Source: Alphaproteobacteria bacterium (GTDB lineage: Bacteria; Pseudomonadota; Alphaproteobacteria; UBA8366; GCA-2717185). Taken from it: a stretch of 40,693 nt of DNA. Positions 31,559-39,810 of the stretch are shown piece after piece (the first letter of the stretch is position 1; each line of letters begins with the position of its first letter). Both the position numbers and the translations under genes were made by a program. The stretch covers positions 1-40,693 of the forward strand of contig JBBDQU010000029.1 in assembly GCA_040905865.1 (NCBI GenBank), read 5' to 3'. The notes under the pieces are model-generated. The model was not told the origin of the DNA and ran no database searches. It was given only the letters and a program-made list of their open reading frames with translations.

Positions 31559-34384
31559 TTAATGGGCTTCGTCCCAGTTGTCGCCAGAGCCCGCATCGAC
31601 CACCAGCGGCACCTTGAGCGTCAGGCCCGGCTCGGTCGCCTTCTCCATCACGGCGCCGACGACGCGCGCGGTTTCCTCGACCTGCCCTTCCGGCGCCTCG
31701 AACAGCAGTTCGTCATGCACCTGCAGCAGCATCAACGCATCCAGCTTCGCCGCCCGCAGCGCCGCCGGCACCCGGATCATCGCCCGCTTGATGATATCGG
31801 CGGCGGAGCCCTGCACCGGCGCATTGATCGCCTGGCGTTCGGCGTAGTTGCGGCGCATCGGGTTCTTGTCGTTGATCATCGGCAGGTGGATGCGGCGGCC
31901 GAACAGGGTCGTCACATAGCCGTTGGTGCGGCATTCCTCGCGCGCGGCCTCCATGTAGTCCTTTATTCCGGGGAAGCGTTCGAAATACGCCTCGATATAG
32001 GATTTCGCCTCGCCCTGCGGAATCGACAACTGCCGCGCCAGCCCGAAGGGGCTGATGCCGTAGATGATGCCGAAATTGATCGCCTTGGCGTTGCGGCGGA
32101 CAATCGGGTCCATGCCCTCGATGGGCACGCCGAACATTTCGCTCGCCGTCATCGCGTGGATGTCCAGCCCGTCGCGGAAGGCCTGCACCAGCGCCTCGAT
32201 ACCCGCGATATGCGCCAGCACCCGCAATTCGATCTGGCTGTAGTCCAGCGACAACAGCTTTTTCCCGGGCGCGGCGATGAAGGTCTGGCGGATGCGGCGG
32301 CCTTCCTCGGTCCGGATCGGAATGTTCTGCAGGTTCGGATCGGTCGAGGACATGCGGCCTGTCTGCGCCCCGGTCATCGCATAGGAGGTATGGATCCGCC
32401 CGGTTTCCGGGTTGATCTGCTCGACCAGCGAATCCGCATAGGTGCTTTTCAGCTTCGACAACTGCCGCCAGCTGACGATCCGGACCGGCAGGTCATGCCC
32501 TTCGGCGGCGAGGTCCTCCAGCACGCGGAAATCGGTACTGTAGGCGCCGGTCTTGGTCTTCTTGCCGCCGGGCAGCGACATCTTGTCGAACAGGATCTCG
32601 CCCAGTTGCTTGGGCGAGCCGATGTTGAACTTTTCCCCGGCCAGTTCGTGGATTTCGGTTTCCAGCGCCGCCATGCGGGTCGCGAAATCGCGGCTCAGTC
32701 CGCGCAGGGCTTCCGGATCGACCAGCACGCCCTCGCGCTCCATCTTGGCCACCACCGGCAACAGCGGCCGCTCGATGGTTTCGTACAGCGTGGTCATCCG
32801 CTCCTCGATCAGCCGCGGCTTCAGCACCCGGTGCAGTTGCAGGGTGATATCCGCGTCCTCGGCGGCGTAGTTGCACGCGGCCTTCAGCGGCACATAGTCG
32901 AAGGTGATCTGGTTGCGGCCGCTGCCGGCGACATCCTTGAAGGGGATACAGGTATGGCCGAGATGCAGTTCCGCCAGTTCGTCCATGCCATGCCCGTGCA
33001 CCCCGCCGTCCAGCACGAAGGACAGCAGCATCGTGTCGTCGACCGGCGCGATATCGATCCCGTGGCGCAGCAGCAGCAGCGCGTCGTATTTGATATTGTG
33101 CCCGATCTTGAGGACCGAGGGGTCCTCCAGCATCGGCCTGAGCAGTTCGAGCGCCCGGTCGCGCGGCATCTGGAGCGGCGCGTCCTCGCCGGCGCCGCCG
33201 CCGCCATCGCCCAGGTCGAAGGCGCCCTGTTCCTTCGCCGACTTATGCGCCAGCGGCACGTAACAGGCGCTGCCCGGCGCGACCGACATCGACACCCCCA
33301 CGAGTTCGGCGCGCATGGCGTCCAGCCCGGTGGTTTCCGTGTCGAAGGCGACCTGCCCGGCCCTGACGGCCGCCGCGATCCAGCGCGACAGGGCGGCTTC
33401 GTCCTGCACCAGTTCGTATGCGGCTTCGGCTTTCGGCGCACCCGCCGCGGACGGCCCCACGCCGTGCCGGCTTTCGATCCGGGCAATCACCGACTTGAAC
33501 CCCTGCTCGCGCAGGAAGGCGATCACCCGGTCCACATCGAGCTCCTGCAGCGCGAAACTGTCCAGGTCGCGGTCAACCGGCACATCGTTCTTCAGCTGCA
33601 CGAGTTCGCGGCTGATCCGCGCCTGCCCGGCGAATTCGATCAGGTTTTCCCGGCGCTTGTTCTGCTTGATCTCCCCCGCCCGCGCCAGCAGCGTATCGAG
33701 ATCGCCATATTCCGTAATCAGCTGCGCCGCCGTCTTGATGCCGATGCCGGGCACGCCGGGCACGTTGTCCACGGAATCCCCCGACAGCGCCTGCACCTCG
33801 ACCACCTTGTCCGGGCCGACGCCGAACCTTGCCAGCACGCCCTCCGGCCCGATTTCGACATTCTTCATCGTATCCAGCATGGTCACCTTGTCGGTGACGA
33901 TCTGCATCAGGTCCTTGTCGGACGACACGATGGTGACATCCGCGCCGCGTTCGCGCGCCAGCCGGGCATAGGTCGCGATCAGGTCGTCGGCCTCATACCC
34001 CTCCATCTGCACCGAGGGCACATTGAAGGCCTCGACCAGCGCCTTGATCAGGTCGAACTGCGGCACAAGGTCTTCCGGCGGCGGCGGCCGCTGCGCCTTG
34101 TAGGCGGGGTAGATATCGCTGCGGAAGGTCTTTCGCGCGGCATCGAAGATCACCGCGATATGGTCCGCGTCCGTATCCTCCATCAGCTTCATCAGCATGT
34201 TGGTGAAGCCGTAGACCGCGTTGACCGGCGTGCCGTCGGGCCGGGTCATCGGCGGCAGCGCGTGGAAGGCGCGGAAGATAAAGCCGGACCCGTCGATCAG
34301 GAAGACATGCTTCGGCGCGGTGGCGGCCCCCGTCTTCGGCGCACAGGCGACCTCGGTCATTGGCGCGACATCGGTTCCGGTCAT
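31559..34384 (-). CDS. polA: DNA polymerase I
   Basis: A 941-residue enzyme with all three domains: 5'-3' exonuclease (about residues 25-300, VFLIDGSGFIFRAFHALP and DDLIATYAR), proofreading 3'-5' exonuclease with the catalytic FDTETTGLD near residue 346, and the family A polymerase with motif A LLSLDYSQIELRVLAH (about 715), motif B RRNAKAINFGIIYG and motif C QVHDELLFEAP (about 890). It fills gaps in repair and removes Okazaki primers. Insertions such as GDGGGGAGEDA near residue 400 are low-complexity loops. The N-terminal 25 residues before the exonuclease are longer than usual; an internal ATG at 34360 is an alternative start. Confidence 0.97.
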   Translation of the reverse strand: MTGTDVAPMTEVACAPKTGAATAPKHVFLIDGSGFIFRAFHALPPMTRPDGTPVNAVYGFTNMLMKLMEDTDADHIAVIFDAARKTFRSDIYPAYKAQRPPPPEDLVPQFDLIKALVEAFNVPSVQMEGYEADDLIATYARLARERGADVTIVSSDKDLMQIVTDKVTMLDTMKNVEIGPEGVLARFGVGPDKVVEVQALSGDSVDNVPGVPGIGIKTAAQLITEYGDLDTLLARAGEIKQNKRRENLIEFAGQARISRELVQLKNDVPVDRDLDSFALQELDVDRVIAFLREQGFKSVIARIESRHGVGPSAAGAPKAEAAYELVQDEAALSRWIAAAVRAGQVAFDTETTGLDAMRAELVGVSMSVAPGSACYVPLAHKSAKEQGAFDLGDGGGGAGEDAPLQMPRDRALELLRPMLEDPSVLKIGHNIKYDALLLLRHGIDIAPVDDTMLLSFVLDGGVHGHGMDELAELHLGHTCIPFKDVAGSGRNQITFDYVPLKAACNYAAEDADITLQLHRVLKPRLIEERMTTLYETIERPLLPVVAKMEREGVLVDPEALRGLSRDFATRMAALETEIHELAGEKFNIGSPKQLGEILFDKMSLPGGKKTKTGAYSTDFRVLEDLAAEGHDLPVRIVSWRQLSKLKSTYADSLVEQINPETGRIHTSYAMTGAQTGRMSSTDPNLQNIPIRTEEGRRIRQTFIAAPGKKLLSLDYSQIELRVLAHIAGIEALVQAFRDGLDIHAMTASEMFGVPIEGMDPIVRRNAKAINFGIIYGISPFGLARQLSIPQGEAKSYIEAYFERFPGIKDYMEAAREECRTNGYVTTLFGRRIHLPMINDKNPMRRNYAERQAINAPVQGSAADIIKRAMIRVPAALRAAKLDALMLLQVHDELLFEAPEGQVEETARVVGAVMEKATEPGLTLKVPLVVDAGSGDNWDEAH

Positions 34385-34421
34385 CGATTCGCCGCCCGGG
34401 CAGTGTTGCCGCCTGGCGCCA

Positions 34422-34601
34422 TCAGTGCGCGACCGACCGCTTGGCGCCGGCCTTCAGCGCATACCGCTTGTCGCAATAGGGGCATTCGACGAATCCCGCG
34501 TCGCCAATGACCAGATATACCTTCGGATGGCCGGCAGCCCCGCCACCCCCGTCACAACTCACATGCGCGGTCTCGGTCTCGACGGTTTCCGGCGCGTCCA
34601 T
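34422..34601 (-). CDS. zf-CHCC zinc-finger protein upstream of polA
   Basis: A 59-residue protein with the zf-CHCC pattern: cysteine in HVSCDG, histidine in GHPKVYLVI, then ECPYCDKRY supplying the last two cysteines. The family is related to the NDUFS6 subunit of mitochondrial complex I and is common in alphaproteobacteria. I chose ATG 34601 with GGGGGA nine bases upstream; the frame stays open to 34742, but that part is antisense to the divergent gene's leader. It lies 37 nt before polA on the same strand and is probably co-transcribed. Confidence 0.88.
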   Translation of the reverse strand: MDAPETVETETAHVSCDGGGGAAGHPKVYLVIGDAGFVECPYCDKRYALKAGAKRSVAH

Positions 34602-34648
34602 TTGGGCGATTCCCCCTGTTTCCTCAACTTCGTACAAGGCCTTCGCAA

Positions 34649-34676
34649 TTGACCTTGCCGCTTTTTCGATGATACC
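34649..34676 (+). promoter_or_regulatory. candidate promoter of the lipoprotein hydrolase gene
   Basis: TTGACC (34649-34654) and GATACC (34671-34676), spacer 16 nt, about 30 nt before the start at 34709. The -10 match is moderate. Confidence 0.35.
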
Positions 34677-34708
34677 CAAGGTGACGGAACAATCAAAGCC
34701 ATTCGCAC

Positions 34709-35749
34709 ATGTCCGCTGTACGATCCGCATTGCACAAGGCACGCCGCCAGACCCGCGCCGCTTCGTGGGTCGTCGGCATCTGCATGATGGCGCTCGGCGC
34801 CTGCGCGCCCCGGATCGCGCCCATGGGAGCCGCGCCGCAGGCCCCGACCCTGGCCGAAGACCATATCCAGACGGCGGACGGCATCCGGTTGCCGCTGCGG
34901 TACTGGCCGGCCAAAGATTCCGCGCCCCGGGCCGTCATCCTGGCGCTGCACGGCTTCAACGATTATTCGAAGAGTTTCGAGAATCCCGCCGCCGCCTGGA
35001 ACGAGGCCGGGATTTCGGTCTATGCCTATGACCAGCGCGGCTTCGGCGATGCGCCGCATCGCGGGATGTGGGGCGGCATCGAGGCGATGACCGGCGACCT
35101 GATCGTCACCAGCCGCCTGCTGCGCCGGCGCCATCCGGGAACGCCGCTCTATCTGCTCGGCGAAAGCATGGGCGGCGCCGTCATCCTGGCCGCCTACGCC
35201 GACGGCGGAGGCGGCCGGCCCGAGGCCGACGGCGTGGTCCTGTCCGCGCCGGCGGTCTGGTCGCGCAACCACATGCCGGTCTACCAGCGCGCGGCGCTGT
35301 GGCTGGGCGCGCATACGACGCCCTGGCTGACGCTGTCGGGGCGGGGGCTGAAGATCAAGCCGTCGGACAATATCGAGATGCTGCGCGCGCTGGGCCGCGA
35401 CCCGCGGGTGATCAAGGCGACGCGGATCGACGCGCTGTGGGGGCTGACCGACCTGATGGACCGGGCCCTGGCCGCCGCCCCCGCGCTGGATACGCGGGCG
35501 CTGATCCTGTACGGCAAGACGGAAGACCTCATCCCCGACGCGGCGCAGCGCGACCTGCTGGCGGTGCTGCCGGATACCGGGTTGTGGCGGCATACGGAAT
35601 ACGCGACCGGCTATCACATGCTGCTGCGCGACCTGAACGCGGCGGTCGTGCTCCGCGACATCACCGACTGGGCGCTTGCCGCGCCGGAAGCGCCGGTCGA
35701 GGACGGCACGGCCATCGCCGAACGCCCCGGCGGGGCCGCGCGGCGATAA
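34709..35749 (+). CDS. lipoprotein alpha/beta hydrolase (lysophospholipase-like)
   Basis: A 346-residue serine hydrolase of the Hydrolase_4/monoglyceride lipase type. After a basic N-terminus, WVVGICMMALGAC gives a lipobox with cysteine near residue 33, so it is probably membrane-anchored outside the cytoplasm. Motifs are ALHGFNDYSKSF (oxyanion), YDQRGFG, nucleophile elbow GESMGG and a late GYHMLLRD histidine with TEDLIPD acid. It may release or remove acyl groups from lipids, a natural counterpart to the LplT-Aas recycling enzyme coded nearby, though no direct link is shown. It is divergent from the zinc-finger/polA unit. Confidence 0.88.
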   Translation: MSAVRSALHKARRQTRAASWVVGICMMALGACAPRIAPMGAAPQAPTLAEDHIQTADGIRLPLRYWPAKDSAPRAVILALHGFNDYSKSFENPAAAWNEAGISVYAYDQRGFGDAPHRGMWGGIEAMTGDLIVTSRLLRRRHPGTPLYLLGESMGGAVILAAYADGGGGRPEADGVVLSAPAVWSRNHMPVYQRAALWLGAHTTPWLTLSGRGLKIKPSDNIEMLRALGRDPRVIKATRIDALWGLTDLMDRALAAAPALDTRALILYGKTEDLIPDAAQRDLLAVLPDTGLWRHTEYATGYHMLLRDLNAAVVLRDITDWALAAPEAPVEDGTAIAERPGGAARR

Positions 35750-35833
35750 TCACGCGAATCCGGCGCCGCGGGACAGATCGCGAAAACCCTATGGCGTCCG
35801 CGGACAAGCTGTCCTATACATGGTCCCGGTAAA

Positions 35834-35910
35834 GCGCCAGTAGCTCAGCTGGATAGAGTGTCGCCCTCCGAAGGCGAAGGTCAGAGGTTCGAATCCTCTC
35901 TGGCGCGCCA
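35834..35910 (+). tRNA. tRNA-Arg (CCG)
   Basis: A 77-nt cloverleaf with an encoded CCA: acceptor GCGCCAG/CTGGCGC, anticodon stem TCGCC/GGCGA with loop CTCCGAA, T-arm AGAGGTTCGAATCCTCT. Accessory-type genes follow directly, so its 3' end may have served as an integration site. Confidence 0.96.
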
Positions 35911-36065
35911 TCTGCAACGCATTGATTTAACACTGTATTTTTCAGCGTGAAATTACGTTTATAGTGAACGACCGCATAACTATTTAAAACAGCACACGTT
36001 TTCGAGTTCGAGCCCGAACGCCCAGCGCCTCTTGTCGGGAGCCAGCCGTTTTAGCGAGACATGGT

Positions 36066-36097
36066 AATTGACAAATTTTGTCAATTTATGCCATAAT
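36066..36097 (+). promoter_or_regulatory. parDE promoter with overlapping operator
   Basis: TTGACA (36068-36073) and CATAAT (36092-36097), spacer 18 nt. The -35 lies in the palindrome AATTGACAAA-T-TTTGTCAATT (36066-36086), a good ParD autorepression site. Confidence 0.65.
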
Positions 36098-36123
36098 ATC
36101 AAGATAAGAATGGAGAACTTGAT

Positions 36124-36366
36124 ATGGCTACAATGAACGTATCCCTGCCTGACGCCATGAAGGACTGGGTTGAAGCGCAGGCGCAGTCCGGCCGTTATGG
36201 CAATGCAAGCGACTACGTGCGTGACCTCATTCGTCATGACCAGGAGCGCAAGGACAAAATCGCCCACATGCAAACACTTGTGGACGAAGCGCTGGAAAGC
36301 GGTCTCAGCGAAAAATCCGTTGCCGATATTTTAAAGCAGGCCCGCGCATCGGCGCAGGCTTCATAG
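36124..36366 (+). CDS. parD: ParD-family antitoxin
   Basis: An 80-residue ribbon-helix-helix protein: MATMNVSLPDAMKDWVEAQ forms the DNA-contacting strand and first helix, and SDYVRDLIRHDQ the second. The C-terminal helix (about residues 48-78) would wrap the toxin. GGAGA lies seven bases before the ATG. It lies 7 nt before parE. The upstream palindrome overlapping the -35 box suggests autorepression. The gene sits about 210 nt after a tRNA-Arg gene, in DNA less GC-rich than the rest, consistent with acquisition. Confidence 0.93.
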   Translation: MATMNVSLPDAMKDWVEAQAQSGRYGNASDYVRDLIRHDQERKDKIAHMQTLVDEALESGLSEKSVADILKQARASAQAS

Positions 36367-36373
36367 GGAGACC

Positions 36374-36667
36374 ATGGCCTATAAGCTCAGCGTCAAAGCC
36401 GAAAACGACATCCACAACGCATACCTGGAAGGCATTCGGTTATTCGGCGTCGAGCAGGCCGAAAAATATTACGCCGGTTTGGAGCGCGCATTCGAGTTTC
36501 TATCGGATACCCCCAAAGCGGCAAGAGAGCGTCTTGAAATTACGCCGCCAGTAAGGGTTCATCCCTATCGGTCGCACATTATCATCTACCTGATCGACAA
36601 CGATGATGACGTTCTAATCCTCCGTGTCCGCCATGGCCGCGAAGACTGGAACGACAACCCTGTGTAA
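36374..36667 (+). CDS. parE: ParE/RelE-superfamily toxin
   Basis: A 97-residue toxin of the ParE type: YKLSVKAENDIHNAYLEGIRLFGVEQAEKYYAGLERAFEFL at the N-terminus, then VRVHPYRSHIIIYLIDNDDDVLILRVRHGREDW, the usual end with conserved arginines. ParE toxins inhibit DNA gyrase. The GGGAGA site lies in the 7-nt gap after parD. Its stop is 10 nt from the end of the convergent recombinase remnant. Confidence 0.93.
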   Translation: MAYKLSVKAENDIHNAYLEGIRLFGVEQAEKYYAGLERAFEFLSDTPKAARERLEITPPVRVHPYRSHIIIYLIDNDDDVLILRVRHGREDWNDNPV

Positions 36668-36677
36668 CGCAAAAATC

Positions 36678-37330
36678 TTATAATTCCGGTCGCGGCGACG
36701 GATCGTTATGCTCAGGAAGCGTCTCAAGTACGGAAGCCCAGTGCTCGAAAGTTTCGAACACAGAGTTCGAACTTTCTCCGCTCAGGCGCGCCAATTTGCT
36801 TTTAGAGGTTGAGAAGTCCGCTAAGACCTTGAAAGTAAGGCCAGATCGGCGGTTCCAACCCCCTCATTCCGGACATAAGCGAGGCGGTCGGCAAAGGCGA
36901 GTTTGAGCACTGTTTTCTTGTGCTCCAAACGGTCGGAAGCCCATAGTTTCTGCGGGTTTCCGAGGAAATCGAGGGCGGTTCCAAGTGAATCGTCGAAGCC
37001 CCTGACCGGACGACCGCATTGCGCGATTTTTTCCTGCGTTTCGATCCTCCGGGATTCCATGTCCCTGATGCGCTTTTCGTAAGCATGGATCACGGAAGGA
37101 TTGTCCAAATCCACAATCCGGTCGAGCAGTTTTTCAACGTCCTTTTCGATTTTCCTGATCTCCATTTCCAGCGACTGGCTTCCGGCTTTCCGGGAGTGAA
37201 GACGTTCGTCCCACAGCTTCCTGAACATCGCATGGGCGACCGTGAACAGACCCTCGGTCGGCTCCCGAGAGGACCCGATAGCTTTGCGCCGGACCCGTAA
37301 CCGGCTGTGGGAGCCGGTTCGGGCGCATCA
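36678..37330 (-). pseudogene. C-terminal remnant of a large serine recombinase, frameshifted
   Basis: Translated on the minus strand, GLFTVAHAMFRKLWDERL, then IEKDVEKLLDRIVDLDNPSVIHAYEKRI, and RLEHKKTVLKLAFADRLAYVRNEG match the coiled-coil and terminal part of resolvase/invertase-type large serine recombinases. The N-terminal catalytic domain and zinc ribbon are absent, and in-frame stops occur beyond about 37330. Near 36834 one base is missing: adding it restores DLALPFKVLADFSTSKSKLARLS, and that frame runs to a stop at 36678-36680. The frameshift leaves a shorter open frame ending at 36821. Decayed integration machinery next to a tRNA and TA genes supports an old mobile element. Confidence 0.85.
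36747..36776. repeat. inverted repeat in the recombinase tail
   Basis: Arms GAAAGTTTCGAAC (36747-36759) and GTTCGAACTTTC (36765-36776) pair over 12 bp with one bulged base and a 5-nt loop. A tRNA-3'-like stretch follows, up to 36793. It may be a hairpin or a former recombination site. Confidence 0.5.
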
Positions 37331-37401
37331 GAAATGAGGTGCAAAATCGGGTCTAATCAGGTATTATCGGGTATGGAATCGGATATAAGGGCATCCTCAT
37401 C

Positions 37402-38457
37402 ATGAAGGAGCCCAAGCTCAGTATCGGCCCGGACCTTGTGAAGCTCGTCGCGGAAATCGACGAGTTCAAAGGCCGCTGGGAAGCCCTCAAGACGCTCTCG
37501 CCGGATCGCCTCAATGCGCTGCGCAAGGTGGCGACCATCGAGAGCATAGGCTCCTCGACGCGGATCGAGGGGGCGAAACTGAGCGATGCCCAGGTCGAGA
37601 CGCTGCTTTCCAACATTGCCATCCAGTCCTTCAAGACAAGGGATGAGCAGGAAGTGGCAGGATATGCCGAAGCGATGGACCTCGTCTTCGAGTCTTTTGC
37701 AAACATGGCCCTCACCGAAAACCATATCCGCCAGCTTCACCAAACCCTGCTGCGCCACAGCGACAAGGACGAGCGCCATCGCGGCTCCTACAAGACGCTG
37801 CCCAACAACGTCGTCGCCTTCGATGCGGACGGGCGCGAGATCGGCATCGTCTTCGAGACGACCTCGCCCTTCGACACGCCGCGCGAAATGGAAGCGCTCG
37901 TCGCCTGGACACGCAAGGCGCTGGATGAGGAAGCAATGCATCCGCTCCTCATCGTCGCCATCTTCGTCGTCACGTTTCTGGCGATCCATCCGTTTCAGGA
38001 CGGCAACGGGCGGCTCTCACGCGTGCTCACCACGCTCCTGCTGCTGCGGTCAGGTTATGTCTACGTGCCGTATGCCTCGCTGGAGCGTGTGATCGAGGAA
38101 AACAAGGACCTGTATTACCGGGCGCTCCGGCGTACCCAATCGACGCTCAAGGGCGAGAAGGCGGATTGGGAGCCCTGGACCGGCTTTTTCCTGCGCTGCC
38201 TCAAAAAGCAGAAGGACAGCCTGGCGGTGCGCCTCGACAAGGAACGCAGCGCACAAGATGGCGACGCTGACCTGCCCGCGCTCTCGATTCAGGTGCTCCG
38301 GGCGCTGCGGGCCGAGGAACGCCTGAATATCGCGCAGTTGACGGAAGTCACCGGGGCCAACCGCAACACCCTCAAAAAGCGCCTGCGGGAGCTCGTGACG
38401 GCCGGCCGGGTGCGCCAGCACGGCAAGGCGCGCGCGACATGGTATTCGCCGCCTTGA
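37402..38457 (+). CDS. Fic family protein (AMPylase type) with C-terminal winged helix
   Basis: A 351-residue Fic protein. The active-site loop HPFQDGNGR begins at residue 196, intact for transfer of AMP or a similar group to target hydroxyls. An N-terminal inhibitory helix motif S52xxxE56G57 (STRIEG) is present, so it is the self-inhibited type with inhibitor and enzyme in one chain. The last 60 residues (QVLRALRAEERLNIAQLTEV onward) form a winged helix that may bind DNA. The target is unknown. The ATG has only a weak upstream AAGGG. It lies between the recombinase remnant and a gene-poor stretch, consistent with island cargo. Confidence 0.93.
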   Translation: MKEPKLSIGPDLVKLVAEIDEFKGRWEALKTLSPDRLNALRKVATIESIGSSTRIEGAKLSDAQVETLLSNIAIQSFKTRDEQEVAGYAEAMDLVFESFANMALTENHIRQLHQTLLRHSDKDERHRGSYKTLPNNVVAFDADGREIGIVFETTSPFDTPREMEALVAWTRKALDEEAMHPLLIVAIFVVTFLAIHPFQDGNGRLSRVLTTLLLLRSGYVYVPYASLERVIEENKDLYYRALRRTQSTLKGEKADWEPWTGFFLRCLKKQKDSLAVRLDKERSAQDGDADLPALSIQVLRALRAEERLNIAQLTEVTGANRNTLKKRLRELVTAGRVRQHGKARATWYSPP

Positions 38458-38836
38458 GGCTGCGCGGCGTTGCGGCGGGACAAGCCCGGACACTCGCAGC
38501 GATGGGCTGATTCAAGCTTACTCCGATGGAATAGTCTCGTTGGGGTAAGCACTACTATCTTGATGGAAGGCCGTAGTAAGTGCAGGGTAGGTTTTCCTGC
38601 GCCGTCGTCGATGCTCGCAGCCTGATCACCCAAACCGCATTTCATGGGGCCGTGCTGCAGAGACGACGCAAAACCTGGCAGAGTGTTGGTGCCTTGAACA
38701 GTATGTACAGCACTCGGAAAATAATTTGGACAGTAAAAGGAAATTATATTTTCTGTCTCTGTCGTTAAGAGTTGTTATTAACCCGCTGTATATTTAGATT
38801 TTTATTGTTGGAAACTCTCTATTACTTGGAAATAAC
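38458..38836. other. 379-nt gene-poor, increasingly AT-rich intergenic region
   Basis: I see no credible coding sequence. Towards corA the base composition becomes AT-rich, with a partial inverted repeat GACAGTAAAA/TTTTCTGTC near 38732-38758 and a candidate promoter. The left half may be debris of the neighbouring accessory DNA. Confidence 0.5.
38765..38794 (+). promoter_or_regulatory. candidate promoter of corA-uppP
   Basis: TTAAGA (38765-38770) and TATATT (38789-38794) with an 18-nt spacer, 42 nt before the corA start. Confidence 0.4.
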
Positions 38837-39808
38837 ATGATTCGTCAATATACGGCAGCTTCCGGAAAGCTGGTGCTGAAGGACAACGGATTGGATGACA
38901 TCGAGAATGCGGTCTGGATCGATCTCATTTCCCCCAGCAACGAAGAAGAACGGGCATTGGAAAAACAGCTCGGGATCGATGTGCCGACGCGTGAGGAAAT
39001 GAAAGAGATCGAGATATCCTCGCGGCTCTATACCGAGGAAAACGCAGCCTTCATGACCGCGACGATTCCGGCGCAATCGGAAAGCGATGAGCCGGTCATC
39101 GAGCCTGTTACCTTCGTCCTGGTCGGGAACCGGCTCATCACAGTACGCTATCACGAGCCCCGCGCCTTCCAGACCTTCGCGGCGCGCGCGGCGAAGGTTT
39201 CTACGGGGGCAACGTCCGGCAGTCTCGTCATGGTCACGCTGCTGGAGACGGTCGTGGACCGACTGGCCGACGTACTGGAACGGCTTGGCCGGGATATCGA
39301 CGGCATCTCGCGCGATGTCTTCCAGCACCGCAGCGCCAAGCCGACCAAGACCCAGGACTTCCAGGAAGTGCTGCGCAAGATCGGCCTGAAGGGCGACCTT
39401 ACCTCCAACATGCGCGACAGCCTGGTGACGATCCAGCGGCTGATCGGCTTCCTTGGCCATGTGCTCGCCCAGCGCAAGGCGGAAAAGAGCCTCACCGCGC
39501 GCGTGAAGACCCTGTCTCGCGATGCTCACTCACTGACCGATCACGCCAGCTTCCTCTCCCAGAAGATCACCTTCCTGCTCGACGCCACCCTCGGCATGAT
39601 CAATATCGAGCAGAATGCCATCATCAAGATATTCTCCGTCGCCGCTGTCGTGTTCCTGCCGCCCACGCTGATCGCCTCGATCTACGGCATGAACTTCGAG
39701 CACATGCCGGAGCTGAACTGGCTGGTGGGTTACCCGTTCGCGCTCGTGCTGATGGTGGCATCGGCAATCCTGCCGTACTGGTACTTCAAGCGCCGCGGCT
39801 GGCTATAG
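38837..39808 (+). CDS. corA: CorA-type divalent cation transporter
   Basis: A 323-residue channel subunit. The large N-terminal cytoplasmic domain and long helices are followed by two transmembrane segments; the signature YGMN lies at about residues 283-286 between them, followed by the acidic EHMPEL periplasmic loop and a basic end (FKRRGWL). CorA pentamers take up magnesium and sometimes cobalt or nickel. GGAAA precedes the ATG. uppP begins two bases after the stop, so the two are co-transcribed and probably translationally coupled. The long AT-rich leader is unlike the rest of the window. Confidence 0.93.
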   Translation: MIRQYTAASGKLVLKDNGLDDIENAVWIDLISPSNEEERALEKQLGIDVPTREEMKEIEISSRLYTEENAAFMTATIPAQSESDEPVIEPVTFVLVGNRLITVRYHEPRAFQTFAARAAKVSTGATSGSLVMVTLLETVVDRLADVLERLGRDIDGISRDVFQHRSAKPTKTQDFQEVLRKIGLKGDLTSNMRDSLVTIQRLIGFLGHVLAQRKAEKSLTARVKTLSRDAHSLTDHASFLSQKITFLLDATLGMINIEQNAIIKIFSVAAVVFLPPTLIASIYGMNFEHMPELNWLVGYPFALVLMVASAILPYWYFKRRGWL

Positions 39809-39810
39809 CG

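Noticed and set aside
31562-34510. 982-codon open frame antisense to polA
   Set aside because: It is a shadow of the polA reading frame with composition typical of antisense GC-rich DNA (Arg/His/Gln/Asp-rich) and no recognisable domain.
38540-38585. Imperfect inverted repeat in the gap before corA as an IS end
   Set aside because: The arms are interrupted, no transposase remnant or target duplication is seen nearby, and the match is short.
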